DNA of 64,000 nucleotides. Origin: Myxococcus dinghuensis (GTDB lineage: Bacteria > Myxococcota > Myxococcia > Myxococcales > Myxococcaceae). This document shows positions 36,024 to 44,380 of the stretch, piece after piece. The stretch is from positions 22,120 through 86,119 of the forward strand of contig NZ_JAKCFB010000038.1 of assembly GCF_024198235.1 (NCBI RefSeq), read 5' to 3'. The notes beneath the pieces are model-generated. The model was not told where the DNA came from. It ran no database searches and was given only the letters and a program-made list of their open reading frames with translations. The translations under genes were made by a program, and so were the position numbers. Each line of letters begins with the position of its first letter. Position 1 is the first letter of the stretch.

Positions 36024-37358
36024 GTGAGCACAGAGAATCGAACCGCGGTGACTCCGAAGAGCGGGCTGAGGCAGGCGCCTGGCGGCTACCTCTCCGGCTT
36101 CGGCAACGAATTCGCGACGGAGGCCGTCCCAGGCGCGCTGCCCGTGGGGCAGAACTCGCCCCAGCGGGCGTCGTTCGGCCTGTACGCGGAGCAGCTGTCG
36201 GGCACGGCCTTCACGGTGGCGCGGCGTGAGAGCCGCCGCTCCTGGCTGTACCGGCTGCGGCCGACCGCCAGCCACCCGCCCTTCACGGCCCAGCCGCAGG
36301 GGCTGTTGGGGGGCGCGGCCTCCGAGGGCCCGGTGACGCCCAACCGGCTGCGCTGGAGTCCCCAGCCGCAGCCGGGCGCGCCCACCGACTTCGTCGAGGG
36401 CCTGACGACGTTCGCCGGCAACGGGGACGACGCCTCGGGCTCCGGCATCGCCATCCACCTGTACGCCGCCAACCGGTCGATGCAGGACAAGGTCTTCTTC
36501 GACTCCGACGGCGAGCTGCTCATCGTCCCCCAGGCCGGCCGGCTGACGCTCGTCACGGAGTTCGGCGTGCTCGAGCTGGCGCCCGGCGACGTGGGGGTGG
36601 TGCCGAGGGGTGTGCGCTTCCGCGCGGAGCTGCCCTCGGGGGCCGTGGCCGGCTACGTCTGCGAGAACCGCGGCGCCTACTTCCGCCTGCCGGACCTGGG
36701 CCCCATCGGCTCCAACGGCCTGGCCAACGCGCGCGACTTCCTCACGCCGGTGGCGGCGTTCGAGGACGTGGAGCGGCCGACGCAGGTGGTGCAGAAGTTC
36801 CAGGGTCGGCTGTGGTCGACGACGTTGGACCACTCGCCGCTCGACGTGGTGGCGTGGCACGGCAACCTGGCCCCGTACAAGTACGACCTGGCCCGGTTCA
36901 ACACCATCGGCACGGTGAGCTACGACCACCCGGACCCGTCCATCTTCACGGTGCTCACCTCGCCCAGCGAGGTGCCCGGCGTGGCCAACTGCGACTTCGT
37001 CATCTTCCCGCCCCGGTGGATGGTGGCGGAGAACACGTTCCGGCCGCCCTGGTTCCACCGCAACGTGATGAGCGAGTTCATGGGCCTGGTCCACGGTGTC
37101 TACGACGCCAAGGCCGGGGGCTTCGCGCCGGGCGGCGCGTCGCTGCACAACTGCATGAGCGGTCACGGCCCCGACAAGGCCAGCTACGAGCAGGCCGTGA
37201 AGGTCGACCTGAAGCCGCACAAAATCCAGGACACGCTCGCCTTCATGTTCGAGTCACGCTGGGTCATCCGCCCCACGCGCCACGCGCTGGAGTCGCCGAC
37301 GCTGCAGCACGACTACGACGGCTGCTGGAACGGCTTCGAGAAGGCCCGTCTGCCTTGA
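36024..37358 (+). CDS. hmgA: homogentisate 1,2-dioxygenase
   Basis: 444 residues. The GTG at 36024 is chosen because GGAGGAGA precedes it at good distance and the product then starts at the usual place (YLSGFGNEFATEAVPGALP). The enzyme opens the homogentisate ring to maleylacetoacetate with Fe(II). Recognisable blocks are GLYAEQLSGTAFT, SWLYRLRPTASHPPF, the Fe-binding region PPWFHRNVMSEFMGLVHG and SLHNCMSGHGPD. Length is normal. It is in an operon with hppD, and its stop overlaps the TTG of the Rieske gene. Confidence 0.97.
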   Translation: MSTENRTAVTPKSGLRQAPGGYLSGFGNEFATEAVPGALPVGQNSPQRASFGLYAEQLSGTAFTVARRESRRSWLYRLRPTASHPPFTAQPQGLLGGAASEGPVTPNRLRWSPQPQPGAPTDFVEGLTTFAGNGDDASGSGIAIHLYAANRSMQDKVFFDSDGELLIVPQAGRLTLVTEFGVLELAPGDVGVVPRGVRFRAELPSGAVAGYVCENRGAYFRLPDLGPIGSNGLANARDFLTPVAAFEDVERPTQVVQKFQGRLWSTTLDHSPLDVVAWHGNLAPYKYDLARFNTIGTVSYDHPDPSIFTVLTSPSEVPGVANCDFVIFPPRWMVAENTFRPPWFHRNVMSEFMGLVHGVYDAKAGGFAPGGASLHNCMSGHGPDKASYEQAVKVDLKPHKIQDTLAFMFESRWVIRPTRHALESPTLQHDYDGCWNGFEKARLP

Positions 37359-37723
37359 GCCTGCTCTCGCGCAAGCGGGTCTGGGAGACACCTCCGGAGG
37401 TGACGTTGTGCCCCGTGAGCAGCCTGGAGGACCCGGGCGCTCGCAACTTCGTCCTCCAGATAGGTGACGCGTACTTCCACGGCTTCCTCGTGCGACAGGG
37501 GGAGCGCGTGGTGGGCTACGTGGACCGCTGCCCGCATGCGGGCCTGCCCCTGGCGCGGCAGTTGGATCGCTACCTGTCTCCGGACAAGCAGCACATCGTC
37601 TGCTCGTGGCACGGCGCCATGTTCCAGCCGGAGGACGGGCGCTGCGTCGGAGGCCCCTGCAACGGCGCCTCGCTCACCGTCTGGCCCGTCAAGGTCGACG
37701 ACGGCATGGTCGTCACCACCTGA
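37355..37723 (+). CDS. Rieske [2Fe-2S] ferredoxin-like protein
   Basis: 122 residues if translation begins at the TTG at 37355, which overlaps the hmgA stop (TTGA); a GTG at 37400 (VTLCPVSS) is the alternative. The cluster ligands are clear: C59-P-H61 and C83-S-W-H86. The rest reads like small Rieske proteins that pass electrons to oxygenases (GYVDRCPHAGLPL, HIVCSWHGAMFQPEDG). Its position suggests a link to tyrosine/homogentisate catabolism, but neither dioxygenase there needs a ferredoxin, so its partner is unknown. The start remains uncertain. Confidence 0.85.
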   Translation: MSLLSRKRVWETPPEVTLCPVSSLEDPGARNFVLQIGDAYFHGFLVRQGERVVGYVDRCPHAGLPLARQLDRYLSPDKQHIVCSWHGAMFQPEDGRCVGGPCNGASLTVWPVKVDDGMVVTT

Positions 37724-37755
37724 CCTCCGGGAGCGGGACTCCTCCCACGCGCGCG

Positions 37756-38493
37756 TCAGACTTCCATCAAGACATAGCGCTGGTCGGGCGTGTGCCGGGC
37801 CAGCAGCGGCATGGCGACGTTGAACACGGGGATGCCGCTCTTGGTCTTCCCATGGAGGGAGCCATGGTGCGCGTGACCATGGAAGACGGCCTCGGCGCCG
37901 TAGTGGTCGATGGGCATCGCCAGGCGGCTGGTGCCGAGGAACGGGCGGATCTCGATGTTCTCCCCCTCCAGCGTCTCCGGGATGGGGGCGTAGTGCATGA
38001 TGATGATCTTCCTCGGCGTGTCGAGGTGGCTCAGCGCCGCCTCCAGCTTGAGGGACTCGGTCACCGCCTCCTGCACGAAGCCCTTCGTCTGCGCCTCGCC
38101 GAAGGCCTGCAGGGTCGCGTTGCCGTAGCCTCCGCCGAAGCCCTTCACGCCCGCGATGCCGAGCACCTTCTCGAAGATGAAGTGGTCCCCGTCGAGGATG
38201 TGGATGCCCACCTTGGCCAGCTCGGCGCAGATCTCCTTCACCTGACCGTGCTCGTAGTCGTGGTTGCCGAGCACCGCGGCGCACGGCACCCGCAGCGCGG
38301 ACAGCTCCTCCGCGAGCACCTTGCCCTCCTCCAGCATCCCGCGGTCCGTGAGGTCCCCACACAGCACCAACAGGTCCGCCGTGGCGTTCACCTGCTTGAC
38401 CAGGTGCCGGAAACGCCCGTGGTGGTCCTCACGGCAGTGCAGGTCACCGACCGCCGCCAACCGAACTTTCGAACCCGGGTCGCGCGCCACCAT
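37756..38493 (-). CDS. calcineurin-like metallophosphoesterase
   Basis: 245 residues. The ATG at 38493 has GGAGGGGG directly before it. The metal-site motifs of the family are all visible: D17-L-H19, GD at 46-47 (VLCGDLTDRG), GNHDYE at 76-81, His in IIIMHYAP, and GHAHHG near 210. The substrate is unknown. The coding region begins inside the last 50 bp of the nucleotidyltransferase gene, in another frame, so expression of the two should be coupled. It converges with the Rieske gene. Confidence 0.92.
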   Translation of the reverse strand: MVARDPGSKVRLAAVGDLHCREDHHGRFRHLVKQVNATADLLVLCGDLTDRGMLEEGKVLAEELSALRVPCAAVLGNHDYEHGQVKEICAELAKVGIHILDGDHFIFEKVLGIAGVKGFGGGYGNATLQAFGEAQTKGFVQEAVTESLKLEAALSHLDTPRKIIIMHYAPIPETLEGENIEIRPFLGTSRLAMPIDHYGAEAVFHGHAHHGSLHGKTKSGIPVFNVAMPLLARHTPDQRYVLMEV

Positions 38494-39325
38494 CCCCCTC
38501 CTGCTGTCGTTCGTTTTCGTCCCAGGCGCGCCCGTCCTGGAACCCCCAGTGGTGGATGTCCACGTGGTAGTTCACCTTGGAGACGAGGTTGCCTCGGCAC
38601 AGCTTCTCCGCCCAGTGCCCGTCCCGGATGCTGTCCAGCGTGCGGCGCATCAGCTCCGCCATCACCCAGTCCGGGACGATGTCCCGCTCCGACGGATAGG
38701 TGAACCGGAACAACATCAGGTGACTGAGCAACACCTCCCAGTACCGGTCGAAGCGGCGCAAGAGCCGCTCCCAGTCCATGGCCGGGCCCGCCTTGAGGAT
38801 GAGGTGGTTGACGTCCGCGCCGTCGTAGCGCTCACGCTCGATGACGAACGCCTTGGACCAGATCATCTCCTCCGCGGGCGCGACGAGGCACTCGTGGCCG
38901 AAGACGGTGGCCGTCTTCGCGTGCTGGAACCACTCGTCGTCCACGACGGCCACGCCGTTGCCGGACGAGAAGATGAAGTCCACGAAGTAGTCGCCCTTGA
39001 AGGCCTTGTAGAGCCACACCTCGTCGGTGCGCTCGGTGCGCCAGCCGTCCTGCTCGAGCACCTCCAGCGCCCGCAGCGCGTCCGCCTTGCGCGGGAAGAG
39101 GTCCAGGTCCTTCGTGTCCCGGTAGATGCCGGTATAGGTGGCATAGGCATACGCGCCGCCCACCACGAAGGGCACCTGGGCCTCGCGCAACAACCCCACG
39201 GCCCTGGCGCGGGCGTTGATTTCATCGGCGGTGCGTTCGCGTTCCGCGAGCGTCGCGTCCGTGCCCATCTCCCCGGGATGGTTGGGGTGTCGTTTTTCCA
39301 TGGGCAAAAGGTAGGGATGATGCAT
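38444..39325 (-). CDS. nucleotidyltransferase-like protein
   Basis: 293 residues. The motif FVVGGAYAYATYTGIYRDT followed by KDLDLFPRK is the GG...DxD pattern of the nucleotidyltransferase fold, with DLDL giving the metal-binding Asp pair; a third Asp may be in YFVDFIF. Starts at 39325 (MHHPY), 39301 (MEKRH) and 39268 (MGTDA) are all possible and none has a good ribosome site. The C-terminal ~30 residues (rich in Gly, Glu and Gln) overlap the phosphoesterase gene by 50 bp. A phosphoesterase beside a nucleotidyltransferase may mean opposite activities on one substrate or tRNA-like end, but this is a guess. Confidence 0.8.
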   Translation of the reverse strand: MHHPYLLPMEKRHPNHPGEMGTDATLAERERTADEINARARAVGLLREAQVPFVVGGAYAYATYTGIYRDTKDLDLFPRKADALRALEVLEQDGWRTERTDEVWLYKAFKGDYFVDFIFSSGNGVAVVDDEWFQHAKTATVFGHECLVAPAEEMIWSKAFVIERERYDGADVNHLILKAGPAMDWERLLRRFDRYWEVLLSHLMLFRFTYPSERDIVPDWVMAELMRRTLDSIRDGHWAEKLCRGNLVSKVNYHVDIHHWGFQDGRAWDENERQQEGDGGARPGFESSVGGGR

Positions 39326-39373
39326 TTCCGCCGTCCGACGGCCGGGTAAAGCCGCCCGGAGAGCAGTCAGGCG

Positions 39374-39393
39374 GATTCCAACCCCTTGGAATC
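39374..39393. promoter_or_regulatory. perfect inverted repeat upstream of the sigma/caspase module
   Basis: GATTCCAA-CCCC-TTGGAATC: an 8-bp perfect repeat with a 4-nt spacer. It lies between divergent genes, 115 bp upstream of the first lipoprotein gene of the sigma-factor module. The right arm contains GGAAT, like the -35 element of many ECF-sigma promoters, but I see no clear -10 partner. It may be an operator. Confidence 0.45.
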
Positions 39394-39507
39394 AGGCCCA
39401 TCCCTGGCACGAGCAGGCGCCTTTTCTGTTTTCCGGAGGAGCCGTGTCCATAGGGGCGAACACGCTGCCGCAAGGCCCTCCGGGGGCCTCCGAAAGGAAG
39501 AAGGACC

Positions 39508-40494
39508 ATGCTGCGCAAGAGCCTGCTGTGTGCCGCCGCGTTGACGATCGCCGGATGCGGCAAGGACGCGAAGAACGACGAGGAGTCGTTCCGCCAGGGA
39601 CTGCCGTCCAAGGAGATGGTGGAGATGAAGTCCCCGCAGAAGGGCGGCCAGGGGCTGACGTCCGCGTACTACGGCGAGCACCAGCTGTCGGAGAACTTCG
39701 CGCTCACGGCCGCCGCCGCGGTGTCGGTGAACGGGAGCACGCTGTGGGTGCTCGACCTCATCCAGGACATCGTCCGTCACCCGCCCAGCGCCATCGAGGG
39801 AGAGGTCGCCGTGTGGGGGCCGTACTCGGGGCCGCTCAGCCTGGTGACGTGGAAGCTGACCGTCACGCGCACCGACGACGACACGTATTCGTACGCGCTC
39901 GCGGGCAAGGGCAAGTCGCAGGACGACTCCGCGTACCAGACCATCCTGTCCGGCTCGCACACGGCCGCGGTGGACGGCGACGGCGAGCGCAAGCCGGGCT
40001 ATGGCTCCGGCGATTTCCTCATCGACTGGGACCGCAACGGCACGCTGCCGGGCAACGACACCCGGGACGTGGGCTCGCTGGAGGTCCGCTACTCGCGCAC
40101 GGGCGCGTCGACGGTGGCCACGGTGGAGGCGGACTTCCACCAGGTGCGTGACGACGAGGCGCAGGGCCAGCGGCTGGACGCGAACTACCGCTACGCGCGC
40201 ACCCCGGGCGACGGCGGTGAGCTGGACTTCGTCATCAAGAAGAACATCGACCTGGACCCGACCCTGTCGCAGGTGGAGAAGCTGGCCATCAAGAGCCGCT
40301 GGGAGCACTCGGGCGCCGGCCGCTCGGACATCAAGCTGTCGGGCGGGGACCTGCACGGTGAGGCCACCCTCAACGAGTGCTGGGACTCGTCGTTCCTGAG
40401 CGTCTACTACGCGGCCAGCTACAACCCGTTCGTGGGCTATGGAACGGTGGCGGCCTGCGGCGGCTTCGACGCGGCGGTCTACTCCACGCTGTGA
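39508..40494 (+). CDS. lipoprotein A of the sigma/caspase module
   Basis: 328 residues. The ATG at 39508 follows GGAAGAAGGACC. The lipobox is TIAGC with Cys17. The mature part has an N-terminal NDEESFRQGLPSKE, a VWGPYSG block, beta-rich centre (WKLTVTRTDDDTYSYAL), the phrase LEVRYSR, and a C-terminal NECWDSS followed by a late Cys (ACGGFD). These landmarks recur in the lipoprotein at 43424, so the two look paralogous. It ends 25 bp before the ECF sigma gene. No named domain is recognised. It is likely a periplasmic or outer-membrane sensor or substrate of the module. Confidence 0.85.
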   Translation: MLRKSLLCAAALTIAGCGKDAKNDEESFRQGLPSKEMVEMKSPQKGGQGLTSAYYGEHQLSENFALTAAAAVSVNGSTLWVLDLIQDIVRHPPSAIEGEVAVWGPYSGPLSLVTWKLTVTRTDDDTYSYALAGKGKSQDDSAYQTILSGSHTAAVDGDGERKPGYGSGDFLIDWDRNGTLPGNDTRDVGSLEVRYSRTGASTVATVEADFHQVRDDEAQGQRLDANYRYARTPGDGGELDFVIKKNIDLDPTLSQVEKLAIKSRWEHSGAGRSDIKLSGGDLHGEATLNECWDSSFLSVYYAASYNPFVGYGTVAACGGFDAAVYSTL

Positions 40495-40519
40495 CGCCGG
40501 TCGCGGTAGTCTGCGGCGC

Positions 40520-41062
40520 GTGACGGGAACGAGTCAGCCGGCCCTCCGGGTCATCCAGGGTGGTCCCCAGGGGGACCGGCGAGACGTCCTGCGCGAGCTG
40601 TATACGAAGCATGGTGGCAGCGTCCTGGGGCGCTGCCGCTATCTCCTGAAGGACGCGGCGAAGGCGGAGGACGCGATGCACGATGTCTTCGCGCGCGCCC
40701 TCACCCACGTGGAGGACTTCCGCGCGGACGCCTCGCCGCTGACGTGGTTGATGAAGATCGCCACGCACCACTGCCTCAACGTGCTGCGTTCGGAGCAGGC
40801 GGCGTGGCGGCGCTGGTTCGAGCGGGACGCGGCGGCGAGGTCGGAGGCGCACGGTGGCCAGGGCGAGATGGAGACGCGGGACCTGGTGCGCAGGTTGTTG
40901 TCGAGGGTGGACCTGGAGACCCAGGCGGCGGTGGTCCACTACCACGTGGATGGGATGACACTGGAAGAGGTGGCCGCGGTGCTGGGGCGCTCCGTGCCCA
41001 CCATCCGCAAGCGGCTGGAGCGCTTCGCCGAACTGGGCGGAGAGGAACTGAGGGTCCGATGA
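40520..41062 (+). CDS. ECF-type RNA polymerase sigma factor
   Basis: 180 residues, starting at the GTG at 40520 (MTGTSQPALRVIQGG). Region 2 is at ~25-95 (DAAKAEDAMHDVFARAL, TWLMKIATHHCLNVLRS) and region 4 at ~125-175 (VHYHVDGMTLEEVAAVLGRS, TIRKRLERF, the helix-turn-helix that reads the -35). It has no region 3, as expected for ECF factors. It is followed by a zinc-finger anti-sigma gene with an ATGA overlap, the usual arrangement. No ribosome site precedes the GTG, and TAGTCT ends 7 nt before it. The sigma factor probably directs its own operon. Confidence 0.93.
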   Translation: MTGTSQPALRVIQGGPQGDRRDVLRELYTKHGGSVLGRCRYLLKDAAKAEDAMHDVFARALTHVEDFRADASPLTWLMKIATHHCLNVLRSEQAAWRRWFERDAAARSEAHGGQGEMETRDLVRRLLSRVDLETQAAVVHYHVDGMTLEEVAAVLGRSVPTIRKRLERFAELGGEELRVR

Positions 41063-41823
41063 GCGCGCACGAGTCGGAGTGGACACTGCGCCGCCTGCGC
41101 GCCGGGGAGCTCCCCGCCGCCGACGCCGCGCGCATCCGGACCCACGTGGCGGGCTGCGAGGCCTGTGGCGCCACGCTGCGCGCCCTGGAGCAGGAGCAGG
41201 CCGGGTTCGAGGCCGCCCTCTCCTTCGAGCACTTCGAAGCGGGGGTGCGTCGCGCCGAGGAGCGCCAGCGGGCCACACGCCCGGGCCTGCCGCGCCGCTG
41301 GGTGGGGCCCGCCGTCGCGCTGGCGGCCAGCGTGCTGGTGATGGTGCTCGCGCGCCCCCTGCTCTCCCAGGAGCGGGGTTGGGACCGGAGCAAGGGGAGC
41401 GACACCCAGGCGGAGCTGCGCATCGGCGGCGGCCCCGGCCCGCAGCGCGAGGCCCGGGTGGACGCGCCCGAGGCCCTGGATTCCGGCGAGCGGGTGATGC
41501 TGGGCTACAAGGCCGGCACGCACCGCTACGTCGCGGCGGTGTCCGTGGACGCCATCGGCGAGGTGACGGCGCTGCATCCCGAGTCCGGGCAGAGCGCGCC
41601 GGTGGAGCCCGGGGACGCGATGCAGTGGCTGCCGGGGAGCTGGGAGTTCACCGGCTCCGGCGTCGAGCGCGTGGTGCTGGTGCTCAGCGACGAGCCGCTC
41701 GCCGTGGAGACGCTCGTGGAAGCCGCGCGCGGCGCGTTCATGAACGCCAATGGAGATCTGGAGCACCTGCCGGCGCTCGCCGTCCCGGGCGAGCAGACGC
41801 ACTGGGTGCTGCTCAAGCCATGA
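41059..41823 (+). CDS. zinc-finger anti-sigma factor with periplasmic DUF4384-like domain
   Basis: 254 residues; the ATG overlaps the sigma stop. The N-terminus carries the zinc anti-sigma signature H29-x3-C33-x2-C36. One transmembrane helix is at ~82-98 (VGPAVALAASVLVMVLA). The outer part (~105-254) contains VMLGYKAGTHRYVAAV, a beta-rich block, and a late VVLVLSDEPLAVETL; it resembles DUF4384, a domain often found with caspase-like proteins. The factor should hold the sigma factor at the membrane until an envelope signal frees it. The next gene codes for an exported caspase-like protease, again with overlap. Confidence 0.9.
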   Translation: MSAHESEWTLRRLRAGELPAADAARIRTHVAGCEACGATLRALEQEQAGFEAALSFEHFEAGVRRAEERQRATRPGLPRRWVGPAVALAASVLVMVLARPLLSQERGWDRSKGSDTQAELRIGGGPGPQREARVDAPEALDSGERVMLGYKAGTHRYVAAVSVDAIGEVTALHPESGQSAPVEPGDAMQWLPGSWEFTGSGVERVVLVLSDEPLAVETLVEAARGAFMNANGDLEHLPALAVPGEQTHWVLLKP

Positions 41824-43412
41824 TGCGCGCCGCCCTCCAGCGCTGGCTGGCCCTGGTCCTGGTCCTCGTGGCGCCCGTGTCCCACGCGGAGGGGCTGCGG
41901 CGCTTCGCGCTGGTGGTGGGCAACGACGAGGGCGGCGAGGAGACGCGCCCGCTGCGCTTCGCGCGGGGCGACGCGCGGAAGATGCACGCCCTGCTGTCTC
42001 GGCTGGGGGGCGTGGCCCCGGGTGACGGGCGGCTGTTGCTCGATGAGTCGTCCAAGGGCTTCCTGGCGGCGCTGACGGAGCTGGAGGCCCGATCGCGGGA
42101 GGCGCAGGCGCGCGGCGAGCGCACGGCGCTGCTCGTCTACTACTCCGGACACGCGAAGGACGGCGCGCTGCGGCTGGGGAACTCGCGCCTGGGGTTCGAG
42201 GACCTCAAGCGACGGCTGGCCGGGGCGCCGGCGGACATCCGCATCGCCATCCTGGACTCCTGTCGCTCCGGCGCGCTGACGCGCACCAAGGGCGCGCGCA
42301 GGGCCCCGGCGTTCGAGCTCGACTCCGGCGCGTCCCACGACGCGCGGGGACTGGTCATCCTCACCTCGAGCGCGGCGGACGAGGACTCGCAGGAGTCGGA
42401 CGCGCTGGGGGGCAGCTACTTCTCGCACCACCTGGCCAGCGGCCTGCTGGGCGACGCGGACCGCAGCGGCGACGGGCGCGTGACGTTGTTCGAGGCGTAC
42501 TCGCATGCCTATGCGCGCACGGTGGCGGACACGGCGGCCAGCAGCGCGGGCGCGCAGCACCCCACGTTCAGCTACGACCTGGCGGGCAACGGCGACGTGG
42601 TGCTGACGGACCTGCGCGCCAGCAGCGAGGGGCTGGTGGTACCGGGGCTCGCGCCCGCGGGCATGTACTACTTCGTGGATCCAGCGGGCCTGGTGGTCGC
42701 GGAGCTGGACAAGACGCCGGACGTGGAGCGCCGGGTGGCGCTGGCGCCGGGCACCTACCGCGTGAAGCGACGGATGAGCGACCGGCTGCGCATCGGCGAG
42801 GTGGAGGTGTCTCGCGGGCGGCAGGCGGTGCTGGAGGAGTCGCGGCTGCGTGACGCGCCGTTCTCCGACGACCCGGTGAAGGGCGTGGCCCCCGACGGCG
42901 GCTCGTGGTGGACGGTGGGCCTGTCCGGGAGCATGCAGTCCTTCTTCGACGCGCCCACGCGCGAGTCGCTCTTCCTGTCGGTGGGCATGGTGGGCGCGGA
43001 GGCCCAACTCCACGACTACTTCCGCCGCGACTGGGTGTGGGGCGTGGACGTGGCGGTGGGCGGCAAGCAGGCGCTGCTGGCGCTGCCCACGCTGTCGGGG
43101 CCGGCGTACCGGTACTCGGTGACGAGCCTGGGCACGACGCTCTTTTCAGAGTGGCCCCACGGCCGCGTGGCACCCTTCGTCGGCGCGCGCATGGCGTACC
43201 TCGTGATGCGACGCGACTTCGAGGACGCGAGCCTGCCGGACCAGAAGTACGCCATGTTCTCCCCGGGCCTCGTCGCGGGCCTGCGCTGGCAGCCGCTGCG
43301 GCACCTGCACCTGACGGGGCGAGCCCGGCTCCACTATCTCCTCTACACCGTGGACGAGCAGCGCTCCCTGGGCTTCTGGGAGCTGGGCGCGCTCGTCACC
43401 TACCAGCCATGA
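41820..43412 (+). CDS. exported caspase-like (peptidase C14) protein with barrel-like C-terminus
   Basis: 530 residues; the first ATG at 41820 overlaps the anti-sigma stop. A signal peptide (MMRAALQRWLALVLVLVAPV, cleavage near SHAEG) is followed by a caspase fold: RRFALVVGNDEGG, catalytic His111 in YYSGHA, catalytic Cys148 in ILDSCRSGA, and an SxxxDE region (TSSAADEDSQES) before SYFSHHLASGLLGDADRSGD. Residues ~275-345 read like a PEGA or beta-sandwich domain. The last ~180 residues have alternating strands (WVWGVDVAVGG, RVAPFVGARMAYLVM, LTGRARLHYLLYTVD) and end in Pro after Tyr-Gln, so a small outer-membrane barrel is plausible. Caspase-like proteins usually are cytoplasmic; export is notable. 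Confidence 0.9.
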   Translation: MMRAALQRWLALVLVLVAPVSHAEGLRRFALVVGNDEGGEETRPLRFARGDARKMHALLSRLGGVAPGDGRLLLDESSKGFLAALTELEARSREAQARGERTALLVYYSGHAKDGALRLGNSRLGFEDLKRRLAGAPADIRIAILDSCRSGALTRTKGARRAPAFELDSGASHDARGLVILTSSAADEDSQESDALGGSYFSHHLASGLLGDADRSGDGRVTLFEAYSHAYARTVADTAASSAGAQHPTFSYDLAGNGDVVLTDLRASSEGLVVPGLAPAGMYYFVDPAGLVVAELDKTPDVERRVALAPGTYRVKRRMSDRLRIGEVEVSRGRQAVLEESRLRDAPFSDDPVKGVAPDGGSWWTVGLSGSMQSFFDAPTRESLFLSVGMVGAEAQLHDYFRRDWVWGVDVAVGGKQALLALPTLSGPAYRYSVTSLGTTLFSEWPHGRVAPFVGARMAYLVMRRDFEDASLPDQKYAMFSPGLVAGLRWQPLRHLHLTGRARLHYLLYTVDEQRSLGFWELGALVTYQP

Positions 43413-43423
43413 AGGAGCGCGCG

Positions 43424-44380
43424 ATGCGATATCCCGTGCTGGCCTGCCTGTGTCTCGCGATGAGCGCGTGTGGCGGCGACTTCTCCAACGACGACCTGGA
43501 GTTCCTCAACGCCCTGCCCCAGCGCGAGGACCTCGCGGTGAAGCTGCCCGGCGGACGGCAGAAAGGCGCGGGCCAGCGGCTCTCGCCCGACAAGGGCGCG
43601 CTGGCGGTGAGGCTGGGCGAGGCGTCGCAGCTGGTGGGCGACACGGACGAGACAGGCCAGGAGTTCAACGAGGGCGTGGACGGGCTGCTGTCCTTCCTGG
43701 AGGCCATCCGCCAGCTGCCCCCCACCCGGCGCGAGCCGGACCGACGCATCTGGGGTCCGTACCGCGACAACAACCACCCGGGCTTCGACACGCGGTTCGT
43801 GATGACGCGCGCCGGGGAGCGGTTCGACTACCAGCTCGAGTACCGCCGGACGAACCAGGGCGAGGACGCGTGGTGGGCCTTCCTCGTGGGCGCGTTCCAG
43901 GCCGACGCGGGCATCCGCAAGGGCACCGGCGACATCTCCCTGGAGACGGGCCGCGCGCGCGGCAAGGCCTTCACCACGGGGATGGAGGCGCTGGACCGGC
44001 TGGAGATCCACTACCAGACCCAGGCGCTGCCCACGCGCGTGGAGCTGGTGTTCGACTACGCCCTGCCCGCGCTCTTGCCCGCGAAGTACGTGTTCCGCGA
44101 GGGCGCGGGGAGCGTCGTGGAGATGACGTTCGAGATAGGCGGCACGGACCTCGTCCCAGGGGGGCAGCCGGAGGACGTGGCCCTCACCACGCGGTGGGCG
44201 CCCGACGGGCGGGGGCTGGGCAGCCTCGAGGTGCTCAGGGGCGACATCACCGGGGCGAAGTACACCGAATGTTGGGACCGACTGGGCCGCGTGACGTTCA
44301 TCGCCCGGAGCTGGGACTTCTTCACGCCCACCGAGGGCGACCGGACGACGTGCCCGGACGTGTCGGCGCTGGACCCGTAG
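43424..44380 (+). CDS. lipoprotein B of the sigma/caspase module
   Basis: 318 residues. Start ATG at 43424, chosen because AAGGAG lies 6 nt before it; an ATG at 43409 overlaps the previous stop but has no such site. The lipobox is AMSAC with Cys16. Landmarks shared with the lipoprotein at 39508 are an early ND-D/E-xEF-x-ALPQRE, IWGPYRD, LEIHYQT, GLGSLEVLRGDITG and ECWDRLG. The overall length and order of these blocks agree, so a duplication within the module is likely. No named domain is seen. It closes the module; the next gene begins 113 bp downstream. Confidence 0.85.
   Translation: MRYPVLACLCLAMSACGGDFSNDDLEFLNALPQREDLAVKLPGGRQKGAGQRLSPDKGALAVRLGEASQLVGDTDETGQEFNEGVDGLLSFLEAIRQLPPTRREPDRRIWGPYRDNNHPGFDTRFVMTRAGERFDYQLEYRRTNQGEDAWWAFLVGAFQADAGIRKGTGDISLETGRARGKAFTTGMEALDRLEIHYQTQALPTRVELVFDYALPALLPAKYVFREGAGSVVEMTFEIGGTDLVPGGQPEDVALTTRWAPDGRGLGSLEVLRGDITGAKYTECWDRLGRVTFIARSWDFFTPTEGDRTTCPDVSALDP

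Noticed and set aside
39410..39426. TGGCACG before lipoprotein A as sigma-54 -24 element
   Set aside because: No GC at the right distance for the -12; only half of the element is present.
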